This document shows, piece by piece, positions 26,274 through 34,708 of a stretch of DNA of 64,000 nucleotides. Position 1 is the stretch's first letter. Each line of letters starts with the position of its first letter. Source of the stretch: Cryobacterium sp. Y11 (GTDB taxonomy: Bacteria > Actinomycetota > Actinomycetes > Actinomycetales > Microbacteriaceae); NCBI RefSeq assembly GCF_002929535.1, contig NZ_PJJO01000060.1, forward strand, positions 62,001 to 126,000. The letters are read 5' to 3'. The position numbers were made by a program, and so were the translations under genes. Below the pieces are notes generated by a model, which was not told where the DNA came from, searched no databases, and saw nothing but the letters and a program-made list of their open reading frames with translations.

Positions 26274-26903
26274 CTACTCGAGCGAGTCGCGGCGCCAGAG
26301 GCGCGCGCAGGCGGTGAATTCGGCGGCCGTTGTGGAGAAGCGCAGGGCGCGCGTGGTCAGCTCCGATGACCGGTGCGGTTCGGTCAACTCAAGGTCGTCG
26401 GCGATGCTCGCAGCCCCAACCGCGGTCACCCGGCAGTACGCCGCGCCGCGGTCGAGCGCCACGGCGAAGTCGCCGGTGAACAGCCCCCGCAGAATCTCGT
26501 CGGCGAGGACGATGATTTCCGCGGGCCCGGTCGGCACGGCCGCTCCCGCGACGAGCGGGTCGATCGTGGCGGCAGCATCCGTTCCCCGCTGATACAGGTA
26601 GGCGCATCCCTCTGGGTCCTGCCGAATCAGCATGCGAATGAGATAGATGCGCCAGAGCGCGCCCGGCAAGCTGCGCGGCGTTGCCCGCGACCACAGCTCG
26701 GCGACCGCGTCCAGGCCGTTTTCGTCGGTATAGGCGACGAGCCGTTCGACCGTCGCCGGGTCGGGATTACTGCGCACCCGGTTGAGTAGGGCCTGCGCCG
26801 TTTCATGCGCAACGCGACTGATGTTTGCCGGGTCGTCACCGCCCTGGAAGGCCTCGAATTTGATCCCGGAGAACAGGGTGGGCTTGTGGAAGTTGTCGGC
26901 CAT
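26274..26903 (-). CDS. Conserved hypothetical protein
   Basis: A 209-residue soluble protein, rich in helices, that starts MADNFHKPTLFSGIKFEAF. I recognise the sequence style from actinobacterial proteins of unknown function but cannot assign a domain. No signal peptide or membrane segment is visible. GAGGAG upstream supports ATG 26903; a longer frame to 26993 runs into the tRNA-Lys promoter region. It is divergent from tRNA-Lys. Confidence 0.8.
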   Translation of the reverse strand: MADNFHKPTLFSGIKFEAFQGGDDPANISRVAHETAQALLNRVRSNPDPATVERLVAYTDENGLDAVAELWSRATPRSLPGALWRIYLIRMLIRQDPEGCAYLYQRGTDAAATIDPLVAGAAVPTGPAEIIVLADEILRGLFTGDFAVALDRGAAYCRVTAVGAASIADDLELTEPHRSSELTTRALRFSTTAAEFTACARLWRRDSLE

Positions 26904-27010
26904 GGCGCGTTCTCCTCGTTTCGGAAGTTGGGACGAAAAGCCGCTGTTTTCGCTCTCCACAACGCTACCCAGAAAAGCTGGGCGCGAATCCACGGTAGAT
27001 TAGAACCCAC

Positions 27011-27083
27011 GGGCCTCTAGCTCAGTTGGTAGAGCAAAGGACTTTTAATCCTTGGGTCGTCGGTTCGAGCCCGACGGGGCCCA
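27011..27083 (+). tRNA. tRNA-Lys (anticodon TTT)
   Basis: The 73-nt sequence folds as a standard cloverleaf. The acceptor stem pairs GGGCCTC with GGGGCCC (with a T-G pair), and the D-arm is GCTCAGTTGGTAGAGC. The anticodon loop CTTTTAA gives TTT at 27044-27046, and the T-arm is GTCGG-TTCGAGC-CCGAC. The discriminator is A; the CCA end is not encoded. Confidence 0.97.
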
Positions 27084-27105
27084 CAATCATGCGCGAGTGG
27101 CGCGG

Positions 27106-27148
27106 CAGATGCGCATCGAATTCTTAGGATTCGGTGCGCATCTGCGTT
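27106..27148 (+). terminator. Terminator after tRNA-Lys
   Basis: CAGATGCGCA (27106-27115) pairs with TGCGCATCTG (27135-27144), with an inner CGAAT/ATTCG stem, followed by CGTTTT. It is a good intrinsic terminator 23 bp after the tRNA. Confidence 0.85.
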
Positions 27149-27340
27149 TTCACGCCCATGAGCTGGTTCCGCCGTTCGTGGCAGGGCTGGCCGTGGCTGA
27201 ATCAGGAAATCGCGGGCCGCGGCCGGGTCGCGCCCAGTGATTTACTGGCCCGCCGGTGGCAGTGCGATCACATTGCCTGAATTAGCCCCCGAGACCGGGC
27301 AGCGGATGCCGCTGAGCGAGTTTTTCGGCGCAGGCGGGGT

Positions 27341-27946
27341 TCAGAGGTCGTAGCGGTGACGAATGTGGTGGCGATCGGCGCTGGCCTGCCAGAATTCGAC
27401 CTCGGCGGGGAGCAGGGCGTAGACCTGCCAGTCGGGGTTGGCTCGACCATCGGCTGCGGGGCGTTCCTCCCAGTCGAGAGCGGATTCCTCTGCCGACAGC
27501 AGTGAGACAGCGCCAACAACGCGCACTTGACGCCCGAGAGCCGGCCAGTAAAAGTTCATCGCTGCTCGAGGGTTGGCCGCAAGTTCACGGCCCTTGCGGG
27601 AGCTGCGCGTGCTCGCGAAGTGCCAGGCGGCAGGCTGCGGTGCAGGAGCATCCGGAGCTCCAGCAGGGGAACCAGCACCAGCGGCTGAACCAGCCTCGCC
27701 AGCGGACGCAGCTCCGGCGGGCTCGATATTCTTCAGGATGAGCATGCGCGACGAAACCGCTCCGCCGCCGGTTGACGTCGCGAGGCTAAAAGCGTGTGGC
27801 TGCGACACGCCGGCGGCGAGCGCGTGCTCGAGCCAGTCGAGAAATAGCACCACCGGATCGGCCGGTGCGCTGGCCGGATCGAAGTCGGGCAGTCGGTCGG
27901 GAAAGTCGGGCAAGGCGCGCAATCTGCGCCGCAGGAAGTCACTCAC
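27341..27946 (-). CDS. pdxH: Pyridoxamine 5'-phosphate oxidase family protein
   Basis: FMN-dependent enzyme that oxidises pyridoxine/pyridoxamine 5'-phosphate to PLP. Recognisable parts are DPVVLFLDWLEHALAAG, the FMN-region SSRMLILKNIE, SRKGRELAANPRAAMNFYW and the C-terminal EFWQASADRHHIRHRY. A Gly/Ala/Ser/Pro-rich insertion of about 30 residues interrupts the domain after LILKNIEP. I chose GTG 27946 (VSDFLRRRLRALPDFP) because it matches the family's usual N-terminus; ATG 28039 gives 31 extra residues and has no better ribosome-binding site. The C-terminal motif differs from classic PdxH, as in several actinobacterial relatives, so substrate preference is not certain. Confidence 0.8.
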   Translation of the reverse strand: MSDFLRRRLRALPDFPDRLPDFDPASAPADPVVLFLDWLEHALAAGVSQPHAFSLATSTGGGAVSSRMLILKNIEPAGAASAGEAGSAAGAGSPAGAPDAPAPQPAAWHFASTRSSRKGRELAANPRAAMNFYWPALGRQVRVVGAVSLLSAEESALDWEERPAADGRANPDWQVYALLPAEVEFWQASADRHHIRHRYDL

Positions 27947-28057
27947 GCCGCGAGCATACCGCTCCAACTCTTGCTGCACCAACAGCGCGAGGTCGCGCCA
28001 CAGCACCTGGTCGAACACGCACAGGGCGCCCATGCGCATCCCGATGGCCCAACCGCG

Positions 28058-28430
28058 CTAGTCGGCGGGGGTGCGATGCCGTTCTGGCGTGAGCGTCGCG
28101 CCGGGGGAAAACGGCACAAAAGTGTTGAGTGGCGCGCTGACCACGTTGAGGTCGACGGCCGACCAATCGGCGATGAACACCAGCGGACGCTGGAAGATAT
28201 CGATGCTCCGAATGGGCGGAATGCCGAATACGAAGATCGAGCTGCTGTGCGAAGCCTCGCGTTCTAATACCGTGAGTACGGCCATCAAGCGGTCATGCCA
28301 CTCGGCGACACTGGTCAGGTCGAGAGCTTCGTTCACGCCGAGAATCACGACGAGAATCACGACGAGAATGACGCCGACGGTATCGAATCGGCTGCACCGG
28401 AAGCTTGAGAGCAGCCGACAGCAAAAAACC
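28058..28430 (-). pseudogene. Remnant of an SGNH/GDSL-type hydrolase
   Basis: The minus-strand translation contains LGVNEALDLTSVAEWHDRL, a stretch of middle length, then FVFGIPPIRSIDIFQRPL. This matches the interior of SGNH hydrolases (the GxND block and the following V-GxPP block). No start with a catalytic GDS motif and no proper C-terminus are present. Just upstream the frame holds three copies of a 15-bp unit (28340-28380) that duplicates ILVV residues. It is therefore probably a decayed gene between pdxH and marR. The alternative is a short unrelated gene from GTG 28360. Confidence 0.5.
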
Positions 28431-28433
28431 CGA

Positions 28434-28904
28434 TCAGGGTTCGGTTGACGTGCCAGCCAGTGCGCGCGCAGCGGTGTCAGCAGCCCCGAGCAGGGCCGCT
28501 ACGGCATCCGCTCCCAGCCTGTGTTCGATTGTTCGTTCCCACGCTGCAACGATTTCACGAGTGCGGGCGAGTCGTTGCTGGCCCAGATCGGACAAATGAA
28601 CGGTAATTCGTCTGCGATCGGCAGTGGTCGGCAGCCGGAAGGCCGAAGCCGCGTCTTCCAACGAGTCGACAGTTCGGCTCAGGCTCGCATTTGCCATGCC
28701 GGTCGCTTCGGCCAGCTCCCCCATGGTGGGCGAGTCGAGTCGATCCAGGGTCTCCAAGATGCGCCACTGATCCATCGTGGTGCTCTCTTCAGACAAGGCA
28801 ATGCTCAGGCCGAGTACGAGACGCCGCTCCAGGTCAGCAAGGGTCCAGACGAGCTCACCTAAGGGTGCTACAGAATCCAGCGCTCGCCCCGACTGCTCAG
28901 CCAT
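28434..28904 (-). CDS. MarR-family transcription regulator
   Basis: Winged-helix regulator of 156 residues. The recognition region is PTMGELAEATGMANASLSRTVDSLED and the wing follows (TADRRRITVHLSDLGQQRL), typical of MarR. GGAGGAG upstream fixes ATG 28904. It is divergent from the AmiC-like gene, with only 61 bp between them. By analogy with AmiA of the M. smegmatis acetamidase system it probably represses the amide genes and itself; that role is inferred from the neighbours. Confidence 0.88.
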   Translation of the reverse strand: MAEQSGRALDSVAPLGELVWTLADLERRLVLGLSIALSEESTTMDQWRILETLDRLDSPTMGELAEATGMANASLSRTVDSLEDAASAFRLPTTADRRRITVHLSDLGQQRLARTREIVAAWERTIEHRLGADAVAALLGAADTAARALAGTSTEP

Positions 28905-28930
28905 TTCCGCTCCTCCATAGTCACGAATAT

Positions 28931-28958
28931 ACGGGCGGGGATGCCCGCTACGTAATAA
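28931..28958 (+). promoter_or_regulatory. Candidate operator and -10 box for the amide module
   Basis: CGGGC-GGGGAT-GCCCG (28932-28947) is a palindrome placed just before a TAATAA box at 28953-28958. The -10 position predicts a transcription start at the GTG of the AmiC-like gene (28966), which lacks a ribosome-binding site, so that mRNA may be leaderless. The MarR protein is the likely binder. Confidence 0.45.
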
Positions 28959-28965
28959 TGGACGG

Positions 28966-30066
28966 GTGACGTCCCCGGTCAGGCTAGTACTCCCCAGCGA
29001 AGTTTTTCTGAGCGGTCCCGCTCGGCAGACTCTTCGGCTGGGACTACTGGCGCCAGTGTCGGGGGTCTTGGGCGTGGCCGGACCCGCCATTATCAATTGC
29101 GCGATCCTGGCAGCCGAAGAAGTCGGCCGTGCAACGGGACGGGTCATTGACCTCGTCCTCGTCGATGCGGGCAGAGCACCGGCCGATGTCGCAGGCGAGG
29201 TGGACTTACTCGTGGGAGCTGGGCTCGTCGACGGGCTGGTCGGAACACACACCTCAAATATTCGAGTGGCCGTCGAAGCTCGCGTGAACAATCGGGTGCC
29301 CTATGTTTTCACGCCGCCGCACGAGTTTGGGCGAGCATCGGCCGGATCGGTCTTTCTCGGCAGCGACCCGGCAGAGCACCTTCGGCAACCCATTGCGTGG
29401 CTGGCCAAGCACCGTCGGGTTCAGCGGTGGGCCCTCATCGGAAATGATTACGTCTGGCCCCGACAGGTGCACGCTGCGGCCAGCAGGGTACTGCGCGATC
29501 TCGGGCAGCGCGTCGTCCTGGACCGGCTGGTACCGGTGGGGCACGTCGACGTGGCGGAACTTGTTTCCGCGGCACACCGCGCCCAGGCAGATGCAATCCT
29601 GGTCTCCCTGGTCGGCCGCGACGGCATCGAATTTCATCGCGGGGTCACCGAATCGGATGCCGGCACGGCGTTCGTCAGGCTGCGTACCGCCCTCGACGAG
29701 AGCTGTCTCGTCGCGGTGGGCGGCGACACCAGCGGAGAACTTTATAGCGCCATGCCCACGTTTTTGCTGCAGGATGACGATCGTCACCGTCGATTGCTGG
29801 AGTCTTATGTCGCTCGGTTCGGGCTGAGGGCACCGCTGCCAGGCTCCTACGCGGAAGGATGTTACGACGGCGTGCACCTGCTGGCCGCCGTGTGCAGCAG
29901 TGACCTGCTCGCCACGCACACCGCCGCACGGGTGGCCGAACGGCTTTTGTCAGCCGTCGTCACCCCGGCTCGGCCGGATGCAGTCGACCTCACACGTCGA
30001 CCGATGAGTCTGGCGCGAGCTAATGGTACCGATCTTGAGATTGTCAGAATGCTTCACGGGGTGTAG
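28966..30066 (+). CDS. amiC: AmiC-like periplasmic-binding-fold amide sensor
   Basis: Type 1 periplasmic-binding-fold protein of 366 residues without a signal peptide, so probably cytoplasmic. The start RLGLLAPVSGVLGVAGPA, the block ALIGNDYVWPRQ and the C-terminal SYAEGCYDGVHLL resemble the AmiC/FmdD/UrtA branch that binds short amides or urea. In Pseudomonas AmiC is a cytoplasmic ligand sensor rather than a transporter part. The neighbours (MarR, permease, acetamidase) support an amide-sensing role. Ligand and partner are unknown; an ABC-transporter receptor is less likely because no ABC genes are present. Confidence 0.75.
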   Translation: MTSPVRLVLPSEVFLSGPARQTLRLGLLAPVSGVLGVAGPAIINCAILAAEEVGRATGRVIDLVLVDAGRAPADVAGEVDLLVGAGLVDGLVGTHTSNIRVAVEARVNNRVPYVFTPPHEFGRASAGSVFLGSDPAEHLRQPIAWLAKHRRVQRWALIGNDYVWPRQVHAAASRVLRDLGQRVVLDRLVPVGHVDVAELVSAAHRAQADAILVSLVGRDGIEFHRGVTESDAGTAFVRLRTALDESCLVAVGGDTSGELYSAMPTFLLQDDDRHRRLLESYVARFGLRAPLPGSYAEGCYDGVHLLAAVCSSDLLATHTAARVAERLLSAVVTPARPDAVDLTRRPMSLARANGTDLEIVRMLHGV

Positions 30067-30077
30067 CCTAGTGAAAA

Positions 30078-30091
30078 TTTCCACTTGGAAA
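30078..30091. promoter_or_regulatory. Palindrome TTTCCA-CT-TGGAAA before the permease gene
   Basis: A perfect 14-bp palindrome lies in the 40-bp gap between the AmiC-like gene and the permease gene. It could be a second operator or a small RNA hairpin controlling permease translation. Confidence 0.4.
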
Positions 30092-30106
30092 CAATGACGT
30101 CTGTCG

Positions 30107-31543
30107 ATGACGATTGGACCACGCGTGAGCAGTACGACCAACCCTGGGGGCACATCCGCTTCTGGTATTGAACAATTTGGCTATAAGCAAGAGCTGAAGA
30201 GAACGCTGACATTTAGCGACCTCATCATCTACGGCCTGATCTTCATGGTGCCTATCGCACCGTTCGCCATCTTCGGCGGCGTCTTTCACGACTCGGGCGG
30301 AATGCCGCCGATCGCGTACATCATCGCGTTGGTCGCCATGATGTTCTCGGCTAATTCGTACTCGCAAATGGCCCAGGCTTTCCCGATGGCCGGTTCGGTT
30401 TACACCTACGCCGGTCGCGGGATCAACCGTCCCACCGGTTTCATCGCCGGCTGGATGATCCTGCTCGACTACATCTTGATTCCGACCCTGCTCTACTTTG
30501 TCGCCGCCATCGCTATGAACGGAATCATCAGCCAGATTCCCATCTGGCTGTGGCTGGTTGCTTTTGTGGCTCTGAACACCGTAATCAACTACCTCGGCAT
30601 CCACCTCGCCGCCGTCGTCATCCGGGTCATGCTGGTGCTTGAGCTTTTGGTGCTGGCCATCTTCTTGGTCGTTGGTCTAGTCGCCGTTTCGCAGGGCAAA
30701 GGCCAGGGCTTCAGCTTCGACGCGTTCTACAACGCTGATACCTTCTCGCTGCCGCTTTTGTTCGGTGCAGCATCCATTGCCGTGTTGTCGTTCCTGGGCT
30801 TTGACGGAATCTCTACCCTGGCCGAAGAAAATACCGGCAGCAGCAAGTCCCTGGGTCGGTCGATGATTGCGGCCCTGTGCCTGCTGGGCGTTCTGTTCGT
30901 CGTACAGACCTGGGTTGCGTCGATGCTGGTTGAAGACCCTGCCGCCTTGATCATCAATGGCGACCCGGCGGGAGTGGCCTTCTATGAGGCGGCTGCCGTT
31001 GCCGGTGGACCGTTTATGTACATTCTCACCGCAGCCTCGACCGCCATCGCCTGGGGCTTCGCCAATGCACTCGTTGCTCAGGCATCCACTTCTCGCCTGC
31101 TCTACGCGATGGCGCGCGACCGCCAGCTGCCGAAATTCCTCGCCAAGGTGAGCGAAAAACACGGCGTTCCGGTCAACGCTACCTTTCTGGTCGCCGGAAT
31201 CTCTTTGGTGCTGGGTCTGATCCTGACGCTTCTGCCCGACGGACTCGGTACCATCGCTGCGCTGGTCAACTTCGGCGCCCTGACGGCCTTCCTGCTGCTA
31301 AACGTGTCGGTCGTCTGGTGGTTCATTGTGAAGCAGAAATCTCAGCGCTGGTTCGTGCACCTGGTCTTTCCGGTGCTGGGTTTCGTTGTACTCGCCTTTG
31401 TGCTCTACAACGCGCGAGTGAATGCACAAATCGTTGGCATTGCGTGGCTGGTCATTGGGATTGTGGTCGCCGTGGTGCTCTACAAGAAGGGTCGGATGAC
31501 CAACCCCGTTCCCCTGGCGTCGGCACAGATGGAGGTGCGGTAG
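30107..31543 (+). CDS. APC-superfamily amino-acid/amide permease
   Basis: Secondary transporter of 478 residues with about 12 transmembrane helices. APC features include FSDLIIYGLIFMVPIAPFAI in helix 1, GSVYTYAGRGINRPTGFIAG and SFLGFDGISTLAEEN. Its place between the amide sensor and the acetamidase suggests uptake of amides or of related nitrogen compounds, in the slot taken by AmiS in mycobacteria. No clear ribosome-binding site was found for ATG 30107; GTG 30125 is an alternative. Confidence 0.87.
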   Translation: MTIGPRVSSTTNPGGTSASGIEQFGYKQELKRTLTFSDLIIYGLIFMVPIAPFAIFGGVFHDSGGMPPIAYIIALVAMMFSANSYSQMAQAFPMAGSVYTYAGRGINRPTGFIAGWMILLDYILIPTLLYFVAAIAMNGIISQIPIWLWLVAFVALNTVINYLGIHLAAVVIRVMLVLELLVLAIFLVVGLVAVSQGKGQGFSFDAFYNADTFSLPLLFGAASIAVLSFLGFDGISTLAEENTGSSKSLGRSMIAALCLLGVLFVVQTWVASMLVEDPAALIINGDPAGVAFYEAAAVAGGPFMYILTAASTAIAWGFANALVAQASTSRLLYAMARDRQLPKFLAKVSEKHGVPVNATFLVAGISLVLGLILTLLPDGLGTIAALVNFGALTAFLLLNVSVVWWFIVKQKSQRWFVHLVFPVLGFVVLAFVLYNARVNAQIVGIAWLVIGIVVAVVLYKKGRMTNPVPLASAQMEVR

Positions 31544-31548
31544 CTCTC

Positions 31549-32559
31549 ATGGCAATACACCAGCTCATTCCGCTCCCCGAACAGTATTCCTATGTGTTCG
31601 GCGGGCGCGCCCCCCTGCTCAGCGTTCTCCCCGGCGACATCGTCGAGGTCAGCACGGAAGACTGCTTCGGCGGTCGGGTGACGAGCCCGCACGACATTCC
31701 CAGCCAGATCGTGCCGTTCAACGAGTTGAACCCCGTCTCCGGTCCGATCGAGGTGGTCGGGGCCGAGCCCGGTGACCTGTTGGCCGTACATTTCGTTTCG
31801 ATCGTCCCGGCGCGCCAGTACGCCATTTCGAGCACCTTCCCGCTCTTCGGAGCGCTCTCGGCGACGCATGAAACGGCAATGCTGCACGAGCCGCTCGAGG
31901 AGCGGGTGTGGTTTTATGACATCGACTTGGAGGCCTGGACGGCCACTTTTCGCGCCACGAATTCGGATTACACCCTCGCCCTCCCGCTCGATCCCATGCA
32001 CGGCACGGTGGGTGTTGCCCCGGCCGGCGGCGAGGTGCGACTGGTCGTGACCCCGTCCACCCACGGCGGAAACATGGATACGCCGGAGGCGAGGGCCGGC
32101 ACGACGCTCTACCTTCCGGTTAACGTGGCCGGCGCGATGCTGTCGCTCGGAGATGGTCACGCCCGCCAGGGCGAGGGTGAAGTGTGTGGAACCGGGCTCG
32201 AATCGGCAATGAATTCCGTCATCGCCCTCGACCTGATCAAGGGTGGCGCCTCGGCCTGGCCCCGCCTCGAGAACGATGACTTCATCATGAGCACCGGTTC
32301 GGCTCGCCCCCTGGAGGACGCCTTTCGGATCAGTCAGAAAGACCTCGTGGGTTGGGCATCCGACCTGACCGGTCTTGACACCATGGATGCTTATCAGCTG
32401 GTCAGTCAGATGGGACTCGCGCCGGCCGCAAACGTGTGCGATCCCAGCTACACCATGGTGGCGAAGTTGCCCAAGTGGACCCTGAAGGACGCTCAGGCCT
32501 ATGGCGGAGTCCATGGCCGGCTGCGCGCGCTGGCAGCGGAATATACCGCGTCTCGATAA
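31549..32559 (+). CDS. fmdA: Acetamidase/formamidase family amidohydrolase
   Basis: Enzyme of 336 residues of the FmdA/AmdA family, hydrolysing short aliphatic amides to ammonia and the acid. Family motifs are PGDIVEVSTEDCFGG, STHGGNMDTPEA and GDGHARQGEGEVCGTGLE; conserved histidines and acidic residues in the last two form the active site. It starts 5 bp after the permease stop, so it is in the same operon; GGAGG at 31531-31535 may serve it at long spacing. It supplies ammonia from amides as the final step of this module. Confidence 0.92.
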   Translation: MAIHQLIPLPEQYSYVFGGRAPLLSVLPGDIVEVSTEDCFGGRVTSPHDIPSQIVPFNELNPVSGPIEVVGAEPGDLLAVHFVSIVPARQYAISSTFPLFGALSATHETAMLHEPLEERVWFYDIDLEAWTATFRATNSDYTLALPLDPMHGTVGVAPAGGEVRLVVTPSTHGGNMDTPEARAGTTLYLPVNVAGAMLSLGDGHARQGEGEVCGTGLESAMNSVIALDLIKGGASAWPRLENDDFIMSTGSARPLEDAFRISQKDLVGWASDLTGLDTMDAYQLVSQMGLAPAANVCDPSYTMVAKLPKWTLKDAQAYGGVHGRLRALAAEYTASR

Positions 32560-32568
32560 CCCGGCAGT

Positions 32569-32623
32569 GAGAGCGGGAAAAGTGTTGCTTTGGCTCATGC
32601 GAAGCAACACTTTTTCCGCTCTC
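32569..32623. terminator. Bidirectional terminator after fmdA
   Basis: A 22-bp stem (32569-32590 with 32602-32623, one G-T pair) has an 11-nt loop. The right arm contains TTTTT and the left arm AAAA, so it can terminate fmdA and the convergent DUF445 gene. Confidence 0.85.
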
Positions 32624-32642
32624 GCGAGACGTGTTGGCGCAG

Positions 32643-33941
32643 CTACAGCAGCGCCGCCACCGTGTTCGCGAGGGTGAAAATCGCCAGGCCGGCGAGGGCG
32701 CCGACCACGGTTCCGTTGATGCGGATGAACTGCAGGTCGCGGCCCACCTGAAGCTCGATCTTCGCCGCCGTCTCCGCGGCGGGCCAGCGCTCAACGGTCT
32801 CGGTGATGACCCCGGCGATCTCGTGGCGATAGTTCGCCACGAGATAACTGGCCGTGTCGGCGAGCCAGCGGTCGATGCGCGCGCCGAGCGCGGCATCCGC
32901 TCTGAGGCGCTCGCCAATATCTTGCAGCGTCGAACGGATGCCCACCCGCAGCGCGCTCGTCGGGTCGCTGAGCGCGTCGACGAGCGAAGCCTTGACCGCC
33001 TCCCAGGTGTCGCCGGCGAACTCACGCAGCTTGGCGTTGTCGAGCACCTCGGCCTTGAACGTTTCGACCCTGGCAATCATGGCTGGCTCATATTGCAGAT
33101 CATGCATGACCTCGCTGAGGTAGTCGTCGAGGGCCTGTCGAACCGGATGCTGCCGGTCTTGACGTGCCGCCGCGACAAAGGCGAGCACCTCGCGGTAGGC
33201 CTTGTCGTCGACGAGTTTGTCGACGAAGCCGGGCAACCAGCTCGGCAGCCGCTGCGACACCACGCGGCCAAACGCCCCCGGGTGAGCGCGCAACCAACCG
33301 TCTGCCCGGTCCAGCAGCAGGTCGACCGCCGCGTGCTGCTGCCCGCTCGTGACCAGACGCTCCCCGACCCGGCCGAGGCTCGGTCCCCACTCGGGCTTGA
33401 CCAGGTGTTCGCGGGCGACGGATTCGATGAGGTCTTTAATGGCGTCATCGCCGAGCAGGCTGAGCATGCCCTGGCCGGCGACGGCGAACTCCTCGGTAAG
33501 TTTCTCCGCGTTGGATTTTTCAGCGTCGGCGTCGGTGCTGAGCCAGGCTCCCAGGCGGCGGGAAGGCTGGACCGATTCGAGCTTGCCGCGAATAACTGCC
33601 TCGGAGAGAAAGTTAATCTCAACGAATTCGCCGAGACTTGCGCCGATCTCATCCTTGCGGTTCGCGATGATATTGGTGTGCGGAATGCGCAGGCCGAGCG
33701 GGTACCGAAACAGGGCGGTCACGGCGAACCAGTCCGCGATGGCGCCAACCATGCCGCCTTCGGCGGCGGCGCGCACGTAGTCGAGCCAGGGGTAACGGCC
33801 TTGCAGGGCGAAGGAGACCGTGAAAATGACAGCCATCAGTGCGAGCAGCCCGGCCGCGAGCCGCTTCATGCTGGTGAGCGCAGCGCGGCGGGCGGCGTCC
33901 TGCTGGGATTCGGCAGCGGGTGCTGTTTCGATCTGTGCCAT
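32643..33941 (-). CDS. DUF445 family membrane protein
   Basis: Protein of 432 residues matching DUF445. An N-terminal hydrophobic helix (LAAGLLALMAVIFTVSFAL) is followed by AAEGGMVGAIADWFAVTALFR, the family's signature, and HTNIIANRKDEIGASLGEF. A long helical middle and a C-terminal hydrophobic segment (GTVVGALAGLAIFTLANTV) complete it. Family function is unknown; the topology suggests a membrane-anchored helical bundle. It is divergent from the copper operon. Confidence 0.9.
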   Translation of the reverse strand: MAQIETAPAAESQQDAARRAALTSMKRLAAGLLALMAVIFTVSFALQGRYPWLDYVRAAAEGGMVGAIADWFAVTALFRYPLGLRIPHTNIIANRKDEIGASLGEFVEINFLSEAVIRGKLESVQPSRRLGAWLSTDADAEKSNAEKLTEEFAVAGQGMLSLLGDDAIKDLIESVAREHLVKPEWGPSLGRVGERLVTSGQQHAAVDLLLDRADGWLRAHPGAFGRVVSQRLPSWLPGFVDKLVDDKAYREVLAFVAAARQDRQHPVRQALDDYLSEVMHDLQYEPAMIARVETFKAEVLDNAKLREFAGDTWEAVKASLVDALSDPTSALRVGIRSTLQDIGERLRADAALGARIDRWLADTASYLVANYRHEIAGVITETVERWPAAETAAKIELQVGRDLQFIRINGTVVGALAGLAIFTLANTVAALL

Positions 33942-33982
33942 TCCTCAACCCTGCCCGATTGCGCGGCCGTGCGCACGCATTT

Positions 33983-34023
33983 TTGCGCGTGTTCCGCTCA
34001 GATTGTATACTCTATGGGGGTAT
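33983..34023 (+). promoter_or_regulatory. Promoter with CsoR-type copper operator
   Basis: A good sigma-A promoter, TTGCGC (33983-33988), 17 bp, TATACT (34006-34011), is overlapped by ATACTCTATGGGGGTAT (34007-34023). This pseudo-palindrome closely resembles known CsoR operators. It predicts copper-induced expression of the DUF305 gene and the copper ATPase. No csoR gene is present in the window. Confidence 0.7.
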
Positions 34024-34120
34024 GTGGTTTGTTGTCGCCGCCGACTCGCCGATCGGCCAGCCGTTGTGCGGTAACCGTCGCAGGTAGAACCAGGTGTTTT
34101 GATTTGGAATGGATTGAACC

Positions 34121-34708
34121 ATGAACACAGCACGAGCATCCTTCGTGGCCGTCATCGCACTCGCGACGGCCCTTGCCCTGAGCGCCTGCTCTGGCGGCCC
34201 CGGCAGCTCTGGCGGCTCGCCAGCGAGTGAATCGCCAGCGGCATCCGCTGTCAATAGTGATGACGTGATGTTTGCGCAGCTGATGATTCCGCACCACGAC
34301 CAGGCTGTCGAGATGAGCGATGACCTGCTCGCCAAGGACGGCGTCGACCCGGCCATCGTCGATCTCGCGACGCAGATCAGGGCCGCGCAGGCGCCCGAGA
34401 TTACGACTTTGCGGGGCTGGCTTAGCGATTGGGACGCCACGGACGACGGCATAGGCGGTATGGATCACGGTTCGGGCGGCATGATGTCGGACGACGACAT
34501 GATGAAGCTGCGGGACGCGGCGGGAGCGGATGCCGGCCCGCTGTTCCTAACCCAAATGATCATGCATCACGAGGGTGCGATCGTGATGGCCAAGGCCGAG
34601 CTGAGCGACGGCAAGAACGCCGACGCGCTCGCCCTGGCCGAGACGATCGTCAGTTCGCAAAGCAGCGAGATCGCCGTGATGAACGACCTGCTGGCGAGCA
34701 CCGAATGA
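34121..34708 (+). CDS. DUF305 lipoprotein, probable copper-binding
   Basis: Secreted lipoprotein of 195 residues. The signal peptide ends in the lipobox ALSAC, a Ser/Gly/Pro-rich linker follows, and then a DUF305 (ferritin-like four-helix) domain with HHDQAVEMS and MHHEGAIVMAKAELSDG. A His/Met-rich loop GGMDHGSGGMMSDDDMMK could bind copper. DUF305 proteins often accompany copper-resistance genes. Its stop overlaps the ATPase start as ATGA. Confidence 0.88.
   Translation: MNTARASFVAVIALATALALSACSGGPGSSGGSPASESPAASAVNSDDVMFAQLMIPHHDQAVEMSDDLLAKDGVDPAIVDLATQIRAAQAPEITTLRGWLSDWDATDDGIGGMDHGSGGMMSDDDMMKLRDAAGADAGPLFLTQMIMHHEGAIVMAKAELSDGKNADALALAETIVSSQSSEIAVMNDLLASTE

Noticed and set aside
32631..34124. 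497-codon plus-strand frame opposite the DUF445 gene
   Set aside because: The minus strand encodes a full DUF445 protein here; the plus frame crosses the terminator and the copper promoter.
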